64,000 nucleotides of DNA, taken from Mycobacterium hubeiense. Its GTDB lineage: Bacteria; Actinomycetota; Actinomycetes; Mycobacteriales; Mycobacteriaceae. The notes under the pieces are model-generated. The model saw nothing but the letters and a program-made list of their open reading frames with translations. It did no database searches and was not told the origin of the DNA. Below, piece by piece: positions 16,868-25,668 of this stretch. The position numbers were made by a program, and so were the translations under genes. Position 1 is the stretch's first letter. The number at the start of each line of letters is the position of its first letter. The DNA is taken from NCBI RefSeq assembly GCF_002838065.1, contig NZ_PIZU01000021.1, positions 37,407 through 101,406 of the forward strand. Reading direction: 5' to 3'.

Positions 16868-18874
16868 TCAGGCGGGCACCGGCGCGGGGGTCTCGTCCGC
16901 GACGACGCTGGGTTGGGCGAACTGTTTGGCGGCGATGACCGCCACCGCGCCGGCGACGGTGCCGGCGGCCAGGGCGACGAGGAACCACAGCAGGTGCCCG
17001 ATCGCGAAGAACACGAAGATGCCGCCGTGCGGTGCCTTGAGCGTGACGTCGAACGCCATCACCAGCGCGCCGGTGACGGCGCCACCGAACATCATCGACG
17101 GGATCACCCGCAGCGGGTCGGCCGCGGCGAACGGGATGGCTCCCTCGGAGATAAAGGACATCCCCAGAAGCCAAGCGGCCCTGCCGTTCTCCCGCTCGGG
17201 TTCGGTGAACAGCCCCGGCCGCAGCGTCGAGGCCAGCGCCACCGCCAGCGGCGGCACCATGCCGGCGGCCATCACCGCGGCCATGATCCGCAGCGACGCG
17301 GGATCGGCGATGTTGAGCCCTGCGGTGGCGAATGCGTACGCCGCCTTGTTCACCGGGCCGCCGAGGTCGAAGCACATCATAAGACCGAGGATGACGCCGA
17401 GGATGACCACCGAGGTGCCGGTCATGCCGCTCAGCCAGTTGGTCAGGCTGGTGGTGAGCCACGCCAGCGGCCGGCCCAGCAGCAGGAACATCAGCAGGCC
17501 GACGATCAGCGACGCCAGCAGCGGGATCACGACGACGGGCATCAGCCCGCGGAACCATTGCGGCACTTTAGTTCTGCTGATCCACAGCGCGGCGAATCCG
17601 GCGATCAGGCCGCCGACGATGCCGCCGATGAAGCCGGCGCCCACGAACACGGCGACGGCTCCGGCGGTGAATCCCGGTGCGATGCCGGGCCGGTCGGCGA
17701 TCGCGAACGCGATGTAGCCGGCCAGCGCCGGAACCAGGAACGAAAACGCCAGACCACCCAGCGTGAACAACACCGCTCCGAGGTACTGCATCAGCCCGCC
17801 GCTCGGCAGGTCGGTCAGCGAGTTCGTCGTCGCGATGATGTTGCCCAACGAATCGGTTTCACCGGCAGGGGTACTGGCGATGTCGTACCCCGCGAACAGG
17901 AAGCCCAACGCGATCAGCAGACCGCCGGCCGCGACGAACGGGATCATGTAGCTCACGCCGGTGAGCAGGATCTGACGGGTGCGGGTGCCCCAACCCACGC
18001 CGCCGGCCGACGCCGCGGCGGGTACCGGTTCAGCGCCACCGCCTTCCACGCGTGGGGCATTGGGATCAGCTGCGGCGGTGAGCGCGTCGGCGATCATCTT
18101 GTCCGGCTCGTTGATGGCGCGTTTGACGCCGGAGGCGACGACGGGCTTGCCCGCGAAACGCTGCTTGTCCTTCACACCGACGTCGGTGGCGAAGATGACC
18201 GCGTCGGCTTTGGCGATGGTCTCCGCGGACAGCGGCGTGCTGCCCGAGGAGCCTTGGGTTTCGACATGCAGGGTGGCGCCGGCCTTCTTGGCCGCGGCGG
18301 CCAGCGAATCGGCCGCCATATAGGTGTGTGCGATGCCGGTCGGGCAGGCGGTGACGGCTATCAACGTCTTGGGTTGCGGTGCAGCGGGTTCCTTTGCCAC
18401 AGCGGGCTTCTCAGGGTTCAGCACGCCGTCGACGAGTGCGACCACCTCATCGGGCGTCGACGCGGCCCGTAGCGACTCGACGAAGTCCTTGCGCACCAGG
18501 GCGCGGGCCAGGCTGGACAACAGCTTCATGTGCTCGGCGCCGCCGGCCTCCGGAGCCGCGATCAGGAACGCCAGATCGGCGGGCCCATCAGGGGCGCCGA
18601 AGTCGACGGCGGGCTTCAACCGCGCGAATCCGATCGACGCCGTGTCGACGTGCGGGGACCGGCAGTGCGGGATCGCGATGCCGCCGGGCAATCCCGTCGC
18701 GGACTGCTCCTCGCGGGCCATCGCCGCGGCGACCAGCCCGTCGGCGTCGCTGGTGCGCCCGGCGTCGGCCAGGCGATTGACCAGCCGGCCGATGACGGCC
18801 TGCTTGTCCCCGCCTGCGTCTCCGACATTGATATCCAGCAGAACCAGGTCGGTGTTGATGATGGGCTCGGTCAT
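16868..18874 (-). CDS. fruA: PTS fructose transporter, fused EIIA-EIIB-EIIC
   Basis: This 668-aa protein has all three PTS domains in order. EIIA spans about residues 1-150 with phospho-His70 in GIAIPHCRSPH. EIIB spans about 168-265 with Cys177 in VTACPTGIAHTYMAA. EIIC spans about 300-645 with some eight to ten membrane helices. It takes up fructose as fructose-1-phosphate. The ATG overlaps the fruK stop by 4 bp. Neighbours fruK, ptsH and ptsI complete a self-contained fructose PTS, of the kind found in fast-growing mycobacteria and missing from M. tuberculosis. Confidence 0.95.
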   Translation of the reverse strand: MTEPIINTDLVLLDINVGDAGGDKQAVIGRLVNRLADAGRTSDADGLVAAAMAREEQSATGLPGGIAIPHCRSPHVDTASIGFARLKPAVDFGAPDGPADLAFLIAAPEAGGAEHMKLLSSLARALVRKDFVESLRAASTPDEVVALVDGVLNPEKPAVAKEPAAPQPKTLIAVTACPTGIAHTYMAADSLAAAAKKAGATLHVETQGSSGSTPLSAETIAKADAVIFATDVGVKDKQRFAGKPVVASGVKRAINEPDKMIADALTAAADPNAPRVEGGGAEPVPAAASAGGVGWGTRTRQILLTGVSYMIPFVAAGGLLIALGFLFAGYDIASTPAGETDSLGNIIATTNSLTDLPSGGLMQYLGAVLFTLGGLAFSFLVPALAGYIAFAIADRPGIAPGFTAGAVAVFVGAGFIGGIVGGLIAGFAALWISRTKVPQWFRGLMPVVVIPLLASLIVGLLMFLLLGRPLAWLTTSLTNWLSGMTGTSVVILGVILGLMMCFDLGGPVNKAAYAFATAGLNIADPASLRIMAAVMAAGMVPPLAVALASTLRPGLFTEPERENGRAAWLLGMSFISEGAIPFAAADPLRVIPSMMFGGAVTGALVMAFDVTLKAPHGGIFVFFAIGHLLWFLVALAAGTVAGAVAVIAAKQFAQPSVVADETPAPVPA

Positions 18875-19854
18875 GGGGTCACTTCCGTTGTGGCGGCTAC
18901 GAATTCGTTAACTCGGACAGCGTCGAGGTCGATCTGGTCGGGGGAGGGCAGCGCCGAGCCGGGCATGGCGGCCGCGGCGCTGCCGTAGGCGACGGCCATC
19001 TGCAGCCGTTGCGCAGGCACGGCTCCTAGAACGTCGGCGCGCAGGTATCCGGCCAACGAAGCATCACCGGCGCCGACGGTGCTGCGCGGCACGATCGGCG
19101 GCGGGGCGGCGACCCAGCCGCCGGATTCGTCGACCAGCACCGCGCCCGCGGCACCCAGCGTCGCAAGGACCGCGCCGACCCCGCGCTCCACCAACTGGCG
19201 CGCCGCGGAGACCACGGGTTCGGGATCGCCTTGGGCCACCGCGGCCTCTAGTGCTTGGGCCGAAAGGCCAAGGGCCGCAGCGAGTTCCTCGGCATTGGGC
19301 TTGATCAAGTCGGGAGCCGCCCGATCGAACGCCGTCACCAGCGCGGCCAGCGGGGCGTCGGAGGTGTCCACCGCGACGCGGCAGGGCAATCCGGCCAGCA
19401 GTGAAACCACATCGGCGTACCACCCGTCGGGCACTCCCGGCGGCAACGATCCCGACAACACCACCCATGCCGCGTCGCCGGCGCTCGCGACGACGGAGCG
19501 GGTAAGCGTGTCCAACGCGGCCGCGTCGAGCGCGGCGCCAGGTTCGTTGAGTTTGGTGGTGGTGCCGTCGGGTTCGGTGATCGCCAGGTTGGTGCGCACG
19601 GGCTCATGGCTCGGCACGCAGCGGAACGGCACCGCGCCGTCGTGCAGCGCCGTGACCAGCGGATCTGAACCCGACGCGGGCAGCACTGCGACCGCGTCGA
19701 CGCCGGCCAGCGTCAGCGCGCGGGCGACGTTGACGCCCTTGCCGCCGGGCTCGGTGGTCACCGAGCTCACCCGCTGGACCGCGCCCCGGGTCAGCGGCGC
19801 GGCGAGCGTGACGGTGCGGTCGATGCTCGGGTTAGGTGTGACAGTGACGATCAT
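18871..19854 (-). CDS. fruK: 1-phosphofructokinase
   Basis: A 327-aa PfkB-family sugar kinase that turns fructose-1-phosphate into fructose-1,6-bisphosphate. Evidence: the opening MIVTVTPNPSIDRTV, the substrate loop GGKGVNVARAL and the C-terminal ATP/anion-hole motif TVGAGDASLAGYL with the catalytic Asp. Both ends overlap neighbours by 4 bp (ATGA with fruR upstream and with fruA downstream), giving a tightly coupled operon. Confidence 0.95.
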   Translation of the reverse strand: MIVTVTPNPSIDRTVTLAAPLTRGAVQRVSSVTTEPGGKGVNVARALTLAGVDAVAVLPASGSDPLVTALHDGAVPFRCVPSHEPVRTNLAITEPDGTTTKLNEPGAALDAAALDTLTRSVVASAGDAAWVVLSGSLPPGVPDGWYADVVSLLAGLPCRVAVDTSDAPLAALVTAFDRAAPDLIKPNAEELAAALGLSAQALEAAVAQGDPEPVVSAARQLVERGVGAVLATLGAAGAVLVDESGGWVAAPPPIVPRSTVGAGDASLAGYLRADVLGAVPAQRLQMAVAYGSAAAAMPGSALPSPDQIDLDAVRVNEFVAATTEVTP

Positions 19855-20618
19855 GCGGTCACCACCTCAACGCCCTGCTCGGTGAATTCCCGGCGGTCGG
19901 CGTCGGTGATCTCGGAGTCGGTGATCAGCGTGTCGACGCTGGAGATCGGTGCGAAGCTGACCAGCTCCTCGCGGCCCACCTTCGACGAATCCGCCGCCAC
20001 CACAACGTAGTTCGCGGACTTGACCATCGCGCGCTTGACCGCGGCCTCGTCGCTGTCCGGGGTGGAGAGGCCATGGCGGACGCTGATCGCGTTGGTACCG
20101 ATGAAGGCGATGTCCACCCGCAGGGTGTCCAGCACGCGGAGCGCCTGCTCGCCGACCGCGGCCTGGGTGAGGCCGCGCACGCGCCCGCCGAGCACCTGCA
20201 GCGTCACCGACGGCATACCGGCCAGCCGGGCCGCGATCGGCACGGAGTTCGTCACGACGACGAGCTCGCGATCCGTCGGCAACTGCGCGGCGATGCGCGC
20301 GGTCGTCGTCCCGGCATCCAGCAGCACGCTCGCCCCGCTGAGCGGAAAGAACTCGGCGGCGGCCGCGGCGATGGCGTCCTTCTGGGCGGAGCGCGTGGTC
20401 TCGCGTTCGCCGACACCGGTCTCGACGAGGTGAAGCGCACGCACCGGCACCGCGCCGCCGTGCACGCGGCGCAGCACGCCGGCCTTGTCGAGCGCGGCCA
20501 GGTCGCGGCGCACCGTCTCGGTGGTGACGTCGTAGGCCTGCGCCAATTCCGCGACGGAGGCGCGGCCCTTCGCGATCACCAGCTTGGCGATCGCTTCCTG
20601 GCGCTCTTCGGCATACAT
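19851..20618 (-). CDS. fruR: DeoR-family repressor of the fructose PTS
   Basis: A 255-aa DeoR/GlpR-type regulator. The N-terminal winged helix-turn-helix is EERQEAIAKLVIAKGRASVAELAQ and on to DVTTETVRRDLAALDKAGVL (split here), ending RVHGGAV. The C-terminal sensor domain binds phosphosugars in this family (DAGTTTARIA motif). It is the first gene of the - strand PTS operon and divergent from ptsI, so it probably regulates both sides in response to fructose-1-phosphate or a related sugar phosphate (inferred). A palindrome lies in the ptsI promoter. Confidence 0.93.
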   Translation of the reverse strand: MYAEERQEAIAKLVIAKGRASVAELAQAYDVTTETVRRDLAALDKAGVLRRVHGGAVPVRALHLVETGVGERETTRSAQKDAIAAAAAEFFPLSGASVLLDAGTTTARIAAQLPTDRELVVVTNSVPIAARLAGMPSVTLQVLGGRVRGLTQAAVGEQALRVLDTLRVDIAFIGTNAISVRHGLSTPDSDEAAVKRAMVKSANYVVVAADSSKVGREELVSFAPISSVDTLITDSEITDADRREFTEQGVEVVTA

Positions 20619-20687
20619 CGCGGCTCCCGATTGTGTGGCATCACGCCCACTTGAATGTGGATATGTTTGGTTTTACTCCCGTTCATG

Positions 20688-20715
20688 TTGACTTGTCAAG
20701 AAATTCTTGTAATCT
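20688..20715 (+). promoter_or_regulatory. sigma-A-type promoter of ptsI, leaderless start
   Basis: TTGACT (20688-20693) and TAATCT (20710-20715) are separated by 16 bp. Only 7 bp lie between the -10 box and the ptsI ATG at 20723, so transcription should begin at or next to the start codon, giving a leaderless mRNA. No ribosome-binding site precedes the ATG, in agreement. TGTCAA at 20694-20699 reads TTGACA on the other strand and could be the -35 of the divergent fruR promoter. Confidence 0.75.
20697..20709. promoter_or_regulatory. 13-bp palindromic operator in the ptsI promoter spacer
   Basis: CAAGAAATTCTTG is a perfect inverted repeat (arms CAAGAA/TTCTTG around one base). It fills most of the -35/-10 spacer of ptsI and overlaps the likely -35 of fruR. 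Binding there would block both promoters. The FruR-type repressor encoded 80 bp away is the obvious candidate; this is inference. Confidence 0.65.
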
Positions 20716-20722
20716 GCTTCAC

Positions 20723-22399
20723 ATGACTGCTTCATCGCCGCCTACCTCACTCACCGTGCTGCGCGGGGTTCCAGTGGTCGCCGGCGTCGCCTACGGCCCG
20801 GTGATCCGCCCGGGCCGGCCGCCCGTGCTCGAGGACACCGAGCCCGAGGTACCCGAGCAGGACCGCCGCGGCGAAGCGGCCCGATTCGCCGCGGCCGCCA
20901 GCGCCGTCGCCAACCGCCTGCGGGAGCGCGCGGCCCACGCCACGGGCGCGGCCTCCGAAGTGCTCGCCGCAACCGCCACGCTGGCGCAGGACCGGGCCTG
21001 GCTGGGCGCCGCGGAGAAGCGCATCACCAGCGGGGTCCCTGCGGTGCGTGCGGTGGTCGAGGCCGTCGACCAGTTCATCGACCTGTTCACTCAGGTCGGC
21101 GGGCTGATGGCCGAGCGGGTCACCGATCTGAAGGACATCCGCGACCGCGTCATCGCCGAACTACGTGGATTGCCCGAACCCGGCGTCCCGCTGCCCGCGG
21201 TGCCGTCGATCCTGTGCGCCGAGGATCTGGCGCCGGCCGACACCGCCGGCCTCGACCCGTCGCTGGTCATCGCGCTGGCCACCACGCTGGGCGGGCCGAC
21301 GAGCCACACCGCGATCATCGCCCGCCAGCTGGGCATTCCGTGTGTGGTCGCCGTCGACGGCCTGGACGCAGTGGCAGCCGGAACCATGGTGCTTGTCGAC
21401 GGCACCCGCGGCACGGTGCGCGTTGCCCCCGACGAGGCCGCTGCGGGCGAGGCCGTCGCGGCCGCACAACGAGAAGCCGAACGCGCCGCGCATTGGACCG
21501 GGCCGGGCGCCACCGCCGACGGCCACGCCGTCGCAATCCTCGCCAACGTGCAGGACGGCGCCGCCGCCCGCTCGGCACGCGAAACGCCGGCCGAGGGCGT
21601 CGGGCTCTTCCGCACCGAGCTGTGTTTCCTCAACCGCGACACCGAGCCGACGGTCGACGAGCAGGCCGATATCTATGCCGAGGTGCTGAGCGCCTTCGAC
21701 AAGGTCGTCGTCAGGACGCTCGACGCGGGATCGGACAAGCCGCTGAAATTCGCCGGGCATCCGGACGAGGCCAACCCCGCGTTGGGGGTGCGCGGCATTC
21801 GTATCGCACACGGCAATCCGGGGATTCTGGAGCGTCAGCTGGAGGCCATCGCCCGCGCCGGCGAGCGCACCGGCAATGCGCCGTGGGTGATGGCGCCGAT
21901 GATCGCCACCGCCGACGAAGCGAAAGACTTTGCCGCCAAGGCCCGTTCGCATGGCCTGACGCCGGGCGTGATGATCGAGGTGCCCGCGGCGGCGTTGCGG
22001 GCCGACCGGATTCTCGAACACGTCGACTTCCTGTCGATCGGCACCAACGATCTGGCCCAGTACACGATGGCCGCCGACCGGATGTCGGCCGAACTCGCCA
22101 CGCTCACCGACCCGTGGCAGCCCGCGGTGCTGGCGCTGGTCGCGATGGCCGCGCAAGCGGGTGCGCGGGCGGGCAAGCCGGTCGGGGTGTGCGGCGAGGC
22201 CGCGGCCGATCCGCTGCTGGCCTGCGTGCTGGTCGGTCTCGGTATGACATCGCTGTCGGCGGCTGCCGCGGCGATTCCCGGGGTTGGCGCCAAACTCGCG
22301 CAGGTCACGCTGGCGCAGTGCCGGGCGGCGGCCGACGCCGTGCTGGCCAGCGCCACCGCCGCCGACGCGCGCGCTGCGGCGCTCGAGGCGCTGTCGTAG
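20723..22399 (+). CDS. ptsI: PTS enzyme I (phosphoenolpyruvate-protein phosphotransferase)
   Basis: A 558-aa enzyme I, which autophosphorylates from PEP and phosphorylates HPr. Phospho-His195 is in GGPTSHTAIIARQLGIP. The C-terminal PEP-binding TIM barrel shows GVGLFRTELCFLNR, VVRTLDAGSDKPLKF, NPALGVRGIR and the active-site Cys near the end in VGVCGEAAADP. The ATG at 20723 is chosen over an upstream frame because the promoter -10 box ends 7 bp before it. It is divergent from fruR-fruK-fruA-ptsH. Confidence 0.95.
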   Translation: MTASSPPTSLTVLRGVPVVAGVAYGPVIRPGRPPVLEDTEPEVPEQDRRGEAARFAAAASAVANRLRERAAHATGAASEVLAATATLAQDRAWLGAAEKRITSGVPAVRAVVEAVDQFIDLFTQVGGLMAERVTDLKDIRDRVIAELRGLPEPGVPLPAVPSILCAEDLAPADTAGLDPSLVIALATTLGGPTSHTAIIARQLGIPCVVAVDGLDAVAAGTMVLVDGTRGTVRVAPDEAAAGEAVAAAQREAERAAHWTGPGATADGHAVAILANVQDGAAARSARETPAEGVGLFRTELCFLNRDTEPTVDEQADIYAEVLSAFDKVVVRTLDAGSDKPLKFAGHPDEANPALGVRGIRIAHGNPGILERQLEAIARAGERTGNAPWVMAPMIATADEAKDFAAKARSHGLTPGVMIEVPAAALRADRILEHVDFLSIGTNDLAQYTMAADRMSAELATLTDPWQPAVLALVAMAAQAGARAGKPVGVCGEAAADPLLACVLVGLGMTSLSAAAAAIPGVGAKLAQVTLAQCRAAADAVLASATAADARAAALEALS

Positions 22400-22406
22400 G
22401 AATAAT

Positions 22407-22431
22407 CGGACCGCAGTCCGGTTATAACCGG
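22407..22431. promoter_or_regulatory. two abutting palindromes upstream of the pirin gene
   Basis: CGGACCGCAGTCCG (22407-22420; 5-bp arms) runs into CCGGTTATAACCGG (22418-22431), a perfect 14-bp palindrome. They lie 8 bp after ptsI and 24 bp before the pirin ATG. The second contains TATAAC, a possible -10 box, so a repressor bound here would cover the promoter. The first could instead be a small ptsI terminator. The regulator is unknown. Confidence 0.55.
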
Positions 22432-22454
22432 TACGCCATATATAGGAGGTACCG

Positions 22455-23429
22455 ATGCCCGCCGTCACCGCCGATACGTTGACCCTGCCCCGAATCGCCC
22501 CACCCACGCCGTCCGACACCGAACGCCCGGTCCGGTCGATCACCACCGGCCCCCGCGGTTACGAGGGTGAGGGATTTCCCGTCGTCCGCGCGTTCGCCGG
22601 CGTCAGCACCGCCGACCTCGACCCGTTCGTGCATATGGATCAGATGGGCGAGGTGGAGTACCAGCCCGGTGAGCCGCGAGGCACCGACTGGCATCCGCAT
22701 CGCGGATTCGAAACCGTCACCTACATGATCGACGGCCGCTTCGCGCACCAGGATTCGCACGGCGGAGGCGGGTTGATCACCGACGGCGCGACGCAATGGA
22801 TGACGGCCGGGTCCGGCATCCTGCACATCGAAACCCCGCCCGCGGAGCTCGTCGAGAGCGGCGGGGTGTTCCACGGCATCCAGCTGTGGGTGAACCTGCC
22901 GCGCAAGGACAAGTTCGCCGAGCCCAGATACCAGGCCATCGAGGGCAACCAGGTGACGCTGCTGAGCTCCGACGACGGCGGGGCGCTGGTGCGCATCATC
23001 GCCGGCGACATCGCCAGTCATCGGGGTCCGGGCGCCACGCACACGCCAATCACCTTGGCGCACGCGACGATCGAGCCCGGCGCACGGTTGAACCTGCCGT
23101 GGAAGCGCGACTTCAACGCACTGGTCTATGTGCTGTCCGGCCGCGGCGCCGTCGGCCCCGTCGGCCATCCCATCCACCAGGGCCAGCTGGCAGTGCTCGG
23201 CCCGGGCGACCGGATCAGCGTCGCCGCGCAAGCCACGCAGGATTTGAACCGGCCCGCGCTGGAAGTGCTGCTGCTTGGCGGTCAACCGATCCGCGAGCCG
23301 GTGTTCCATTACGGCCCGTTCGTGATGAACACCAAGGCCGAACTGGTCCAGGCGCTGGAGGATTTCAACGCCGGGAAATTCGGCGCGATCCCGCCGAACG
23401 CGCTGATGCCGCACCGGCCCGGCCGCTAA
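22455..23429 (+). CDS. pirin family protein
   Basis: A 324-aa bicupin of the pirin family. The metal-site signature is clear: WHPHRGFETVTYMIDG and a later H-x-D-S-H (FAHQDSHGGGG), then QWMTAGSGILHIE. Pirins bind iron; some act as quercetinases, others in redox-linked regulation, and the role here is not known. A near-perfect AGGAGG lies 6 bp before the ATG. The stop codon overlaps the stop of the convergent FUSC gene. Confidence 0.9.
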   Translation: MPAVTADTLTLPRIAPPTPSDTERPVRSITTGPRGYEGEGFPVVRAFAGVSTADLDPFVHMDQMGEVEYQPGEPRGTDWHPHRGFETVTYMIDGRFAHQDSHGGGGLITDGATQWMTAGSGILHIETPPAELVESGGVFHGIQLWVNLPRKDKFAEPRYQAIEGNQVTLLSSDDGGALVRIIAGDIASHRGPGATHTPITLAHATIEPGARLNLPWKRDFNALVYVLSGRGAVGPVGHPIHQGQLAVLGPGDRISVAAQATQDLNRPALEVLLLGGQPIREPVFHYGPFVMNTKAELVQALEDFNAGKFGAIPPNALMPHRPGR

Positions 23430-25558
23430 CCCACCTTCTCGGCGGGCTGGGGGTAGAGCAACTCCAGCTCACCGAGATTGGCCGCGACGGTGACCAACGG
23501 CAGCGCCGCCGAGATCGCCAAGTCGTCACCGGCCGACTCCGCGCGAAGCGCGAGGACGAACGCGTCGGAGATCGGCGGCCGCGGCGGCCAGGCATGCACG
23601 CCCATGAACCGCGCGCTGATCGCATCGGCGTGCTCTTCGAGCACGTCGCGGGTGCGTGGGTAGACGCCCAGCGGCGGCGGCACCACGTCGGTGATCAATT
23701 CCGCGGCGGCGCGCAACCGGATGGCGCGGTTGGCGGCCCGCACCACCGGCGCCCGCAGATCGGTGGTGCCGCCATTCTCCGAAAGATATTGCCGCACAGC
23801 ATCGTCCATCGTGCGCGACGCCTCCAGCGCGGCGTGGCTGAGCGCCATCACCCGGTCGGTGGCCGCCTCGGACGCTCCGCGTGTGACCCGCCGCACGGCC
23901 GCGGTCAGAAACTTCGCGCCGACGGTGCGGGCCCGTTCGATCGCCTTGGATGCCGACGCCGTCGCACCCCGGGGCCAGAGCAGAAGCGACACCACGATGC
24001 CCACCATCGCGCCCACCACGACGTCCTCCACCCGCACCAGCCCCACCCGCCAGCCCGTCGGGTTGATCAGGTTGAAGTTGATCAGCACCATCATCGTGAA
24101 CGCGGCCTGCCCGGCGATGAACGACGCCACCTCGGGCACATACGCCGAACCGAACGCCACAATCGGCAGCAGCGCCCACAACACCACCGGCTCCACCCCG
24201 ACCAGCTCGATGAGCAGCGCGCCCAACACGAAACCCACCGCCGTCCCCGCAACCGCGCGCAACACCCGGGTGCCGGTGGTCAGCGCGCTGCTGCGCAACA
24301 CCGACATCGCGCCGAGCACCACCCAGAACCCGTGCTCCACCGGAAAGACGTGGGTGACCGCGACCGCCAGCGCCAGCCCCAGCCCGGTGCGCAAACTGTT
24401 GCGCAGCACCACCGCCCGGGTGGCGAGGAAGCCCTTGGTGATGGCCGCGACCGCCGTCGTCTCCGGCATGATCCAGTCCGCGGCGCCGGTCTCGGGCAGC
24501 CGGCGGCCCAACACCCGCGCCCAGACAGGTCGGGCGTCGGCCTCGGCGGCGTTGCGGATGATCCGCCCGGTCACCGCGACGGTGGCCGAGATGGTGCGGC
24601 GGTTCAGTAAGGTACGTCCGATCGCGAGCGCGGTGGCGTCGTCGGGTGCGTCCAACAACTCGACGATGTCGGTGCGGTAGGTGCCCTGCGCGACCGACCG
24701 CTGCTGGGCAAGTGCCTCACGCAGGTCGTTGCTGCGGGCGGAACGCTCGGCGCGGCCGCGAATGCGAAGCACCGCGGCGCAATCGCGCAGCACCCGCACC
24801 GCCGGATCCCGCATGGCACCGAGCTTTTCGCCGGTGTCGGCGGTAATCCGATCGGAGAGCCAGCCGAGGTCGTCGACCACCCGCACCAGCGCCCGGCTGC
24901 CCGCGGTCAGGGCGACGGGGCGATAGTCGGCGTTGAGAAAGCTTTCGTAGAGCGCGTTCATCGCGCGGGTGACCTCGCGCCCGTCCGCCGCGCCCTCGAG
25001 CCGGTCGGCCAGCCTGTTGCAGACCCGCGCCGCTTGCCGGCGCAGCTCGTCGTGATGTTGCGGCGGGAAGAGGAACAACGCCGCGGGCACGCACACCACC
25101 AGCGCGATGAGCCAGCCCAGCAGCCGCTCCGAAATGGGGCCGACGGGCGTGCACGCCGGCAGCACGAACAGCAGCAGAGTCGCCCGTTGGCCCGCGGCGA
25201 TGATCTCGCTGAGCACGCCGGCGAAGATCACCGCGACGCCGAGCACGAACATCGACACCACGGACAGCCAGGGATGGGGTGCCACGAGCGTGCCCAGCGC
25301 GATCAGCACGGCCCCGTTGAAGCCCAGGCCGAAGTAGGCGAGCGCGCGGGCCGGCCGGTTGCCGGGGAAGTCGACCATGATGAGCAGCGCGACCGACCCG
25401 AAGATGCAGAACAGCGGCGTCTGCGAACCGGCGCCGACGGTGAAGCCGGCGGCCGCCGCGACGGGCATCACGATCGCCGCGCGCAGTGCGCGACGGAACG
25501 CGTCGTGCTCGGGATCGCGTTGCTGTATGCGGTGCCACAGCGATTTCGGCGAGCGCAA
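23426..25558 (-). CDS. FUSC-family membrane protein (aromatic acid exporter-like)
   Basis: A 710-aa protein with the FUSC layout: two blocks of about five to six membrane helices (about residues 28-165 and 385-530), each followed by a long helical cytoplasmic domain. The second block holds LRTGLGLALAVAVTHVFPVEHGFWVVLGAMSVL, here noted by its hallmark HGFWVVLGAMSVLR. Relatives (YccS, AaeB) export aromatic acids or act at the envelope; the substrate here is unknown. The frame opens at a TTG (25558) with no clear ribosome-binding site, so the true start is uncertain. A TetR gene lies 110 bp upstream on the same strand. Confidence 0.85.
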   Translation of the reverse strand: MRSPKSLWHRIQQRDPEHDAFRRALRAAIVMPVAAAAGFTVGAGSQTPLFCIFGSVALLIMVDFPGNRPARALAYFGLGFNGAVLIALGTLVAPHPWLSVVSMFVLGVAVIFAGVLSEIIAAGQRATLLLFVLPACTPVGPISERLLGWLIALVVCVPAALFLFPPQHHDELRRQAARVCNRLADRLEGAADGREVTRAMNALYESFLNADYRPVALTAGSRALVRVVDDLGWLSDRITADTGEKLGAMRDPAVRVLRDCAAVLRIRGRAERSARSNDLREALAQQRSVAQGTYRTDIVELLDAPDDATALAIGRTLLNRRTISATVAVTGRIIRNAAEADARPVWARVLGRRLPETGAADWIMPETTAVAAITKGFLATRAVVLRNSLRTGLGLALAVAVTHVFPVEHGFWVVLGAMSVLRSSALTTGTRVLRAVAGTAVGFVLGALLIELVGVEPVVLWALLPIVAFGSAYVPEVASFIAGQAAFTMMVLINFNLINPTGWRVGLVRVEDVVVGAMVGIVVSLLLWPRGATASASKAIERARTVGAKFLTAAVRRVTRGASEAATDRVMALSHAALEASRTMDDAVRQYLSENGGTTDLRAPVVRAANRAIRLRAAAELITDVVPPPLGVYPRTRDVLEEHADAISARFMGVHAWPPRPPISDAFVLALRAESAGDDLAISAALPLVTVAANLGELELLYPQPAEKVG

Positions 25559-25617
25559 CCAACTGACCGGAAAATGCGTAACTGATGTGCCTGGTGGTGC
25601 TGGTGAGGCGAATTTTC

Positions 25618-25632
25618 ACGCCTACGAGGCGT
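25618..25632 (-). other. small hairpin between the TetR and FUSC genes
   Basis: ACGCCT and AGGCGT form a 6-bp stem with a 3-nt loop (25618-25632). On the - strand it is followed by GAAAATT. It could weaken readthrough from the TetR gene into the FUSC gene or serve as an operator half. Weak evidence only. Confidence 0.3.
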
Positions 25633-25668
25633 CCCCTGAAGGAAAAGTAGAGCTACGCCGAAATCGCA

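Noticed and set aside
15263..18472. 1069-codon open frame on the + strand
   Set aside because: It is antisense to mycP1, ptsH and fruA, is Arg/His/Asp-rich as expected of a GC-rich shadow frame, and shows no family motif.
22796..24610. 604-codon + strand frame overlapping the pirin and FUSC genes
   Set aside because: Arg/His-rich shadow frame; both overlapped genes have clear family signatures.
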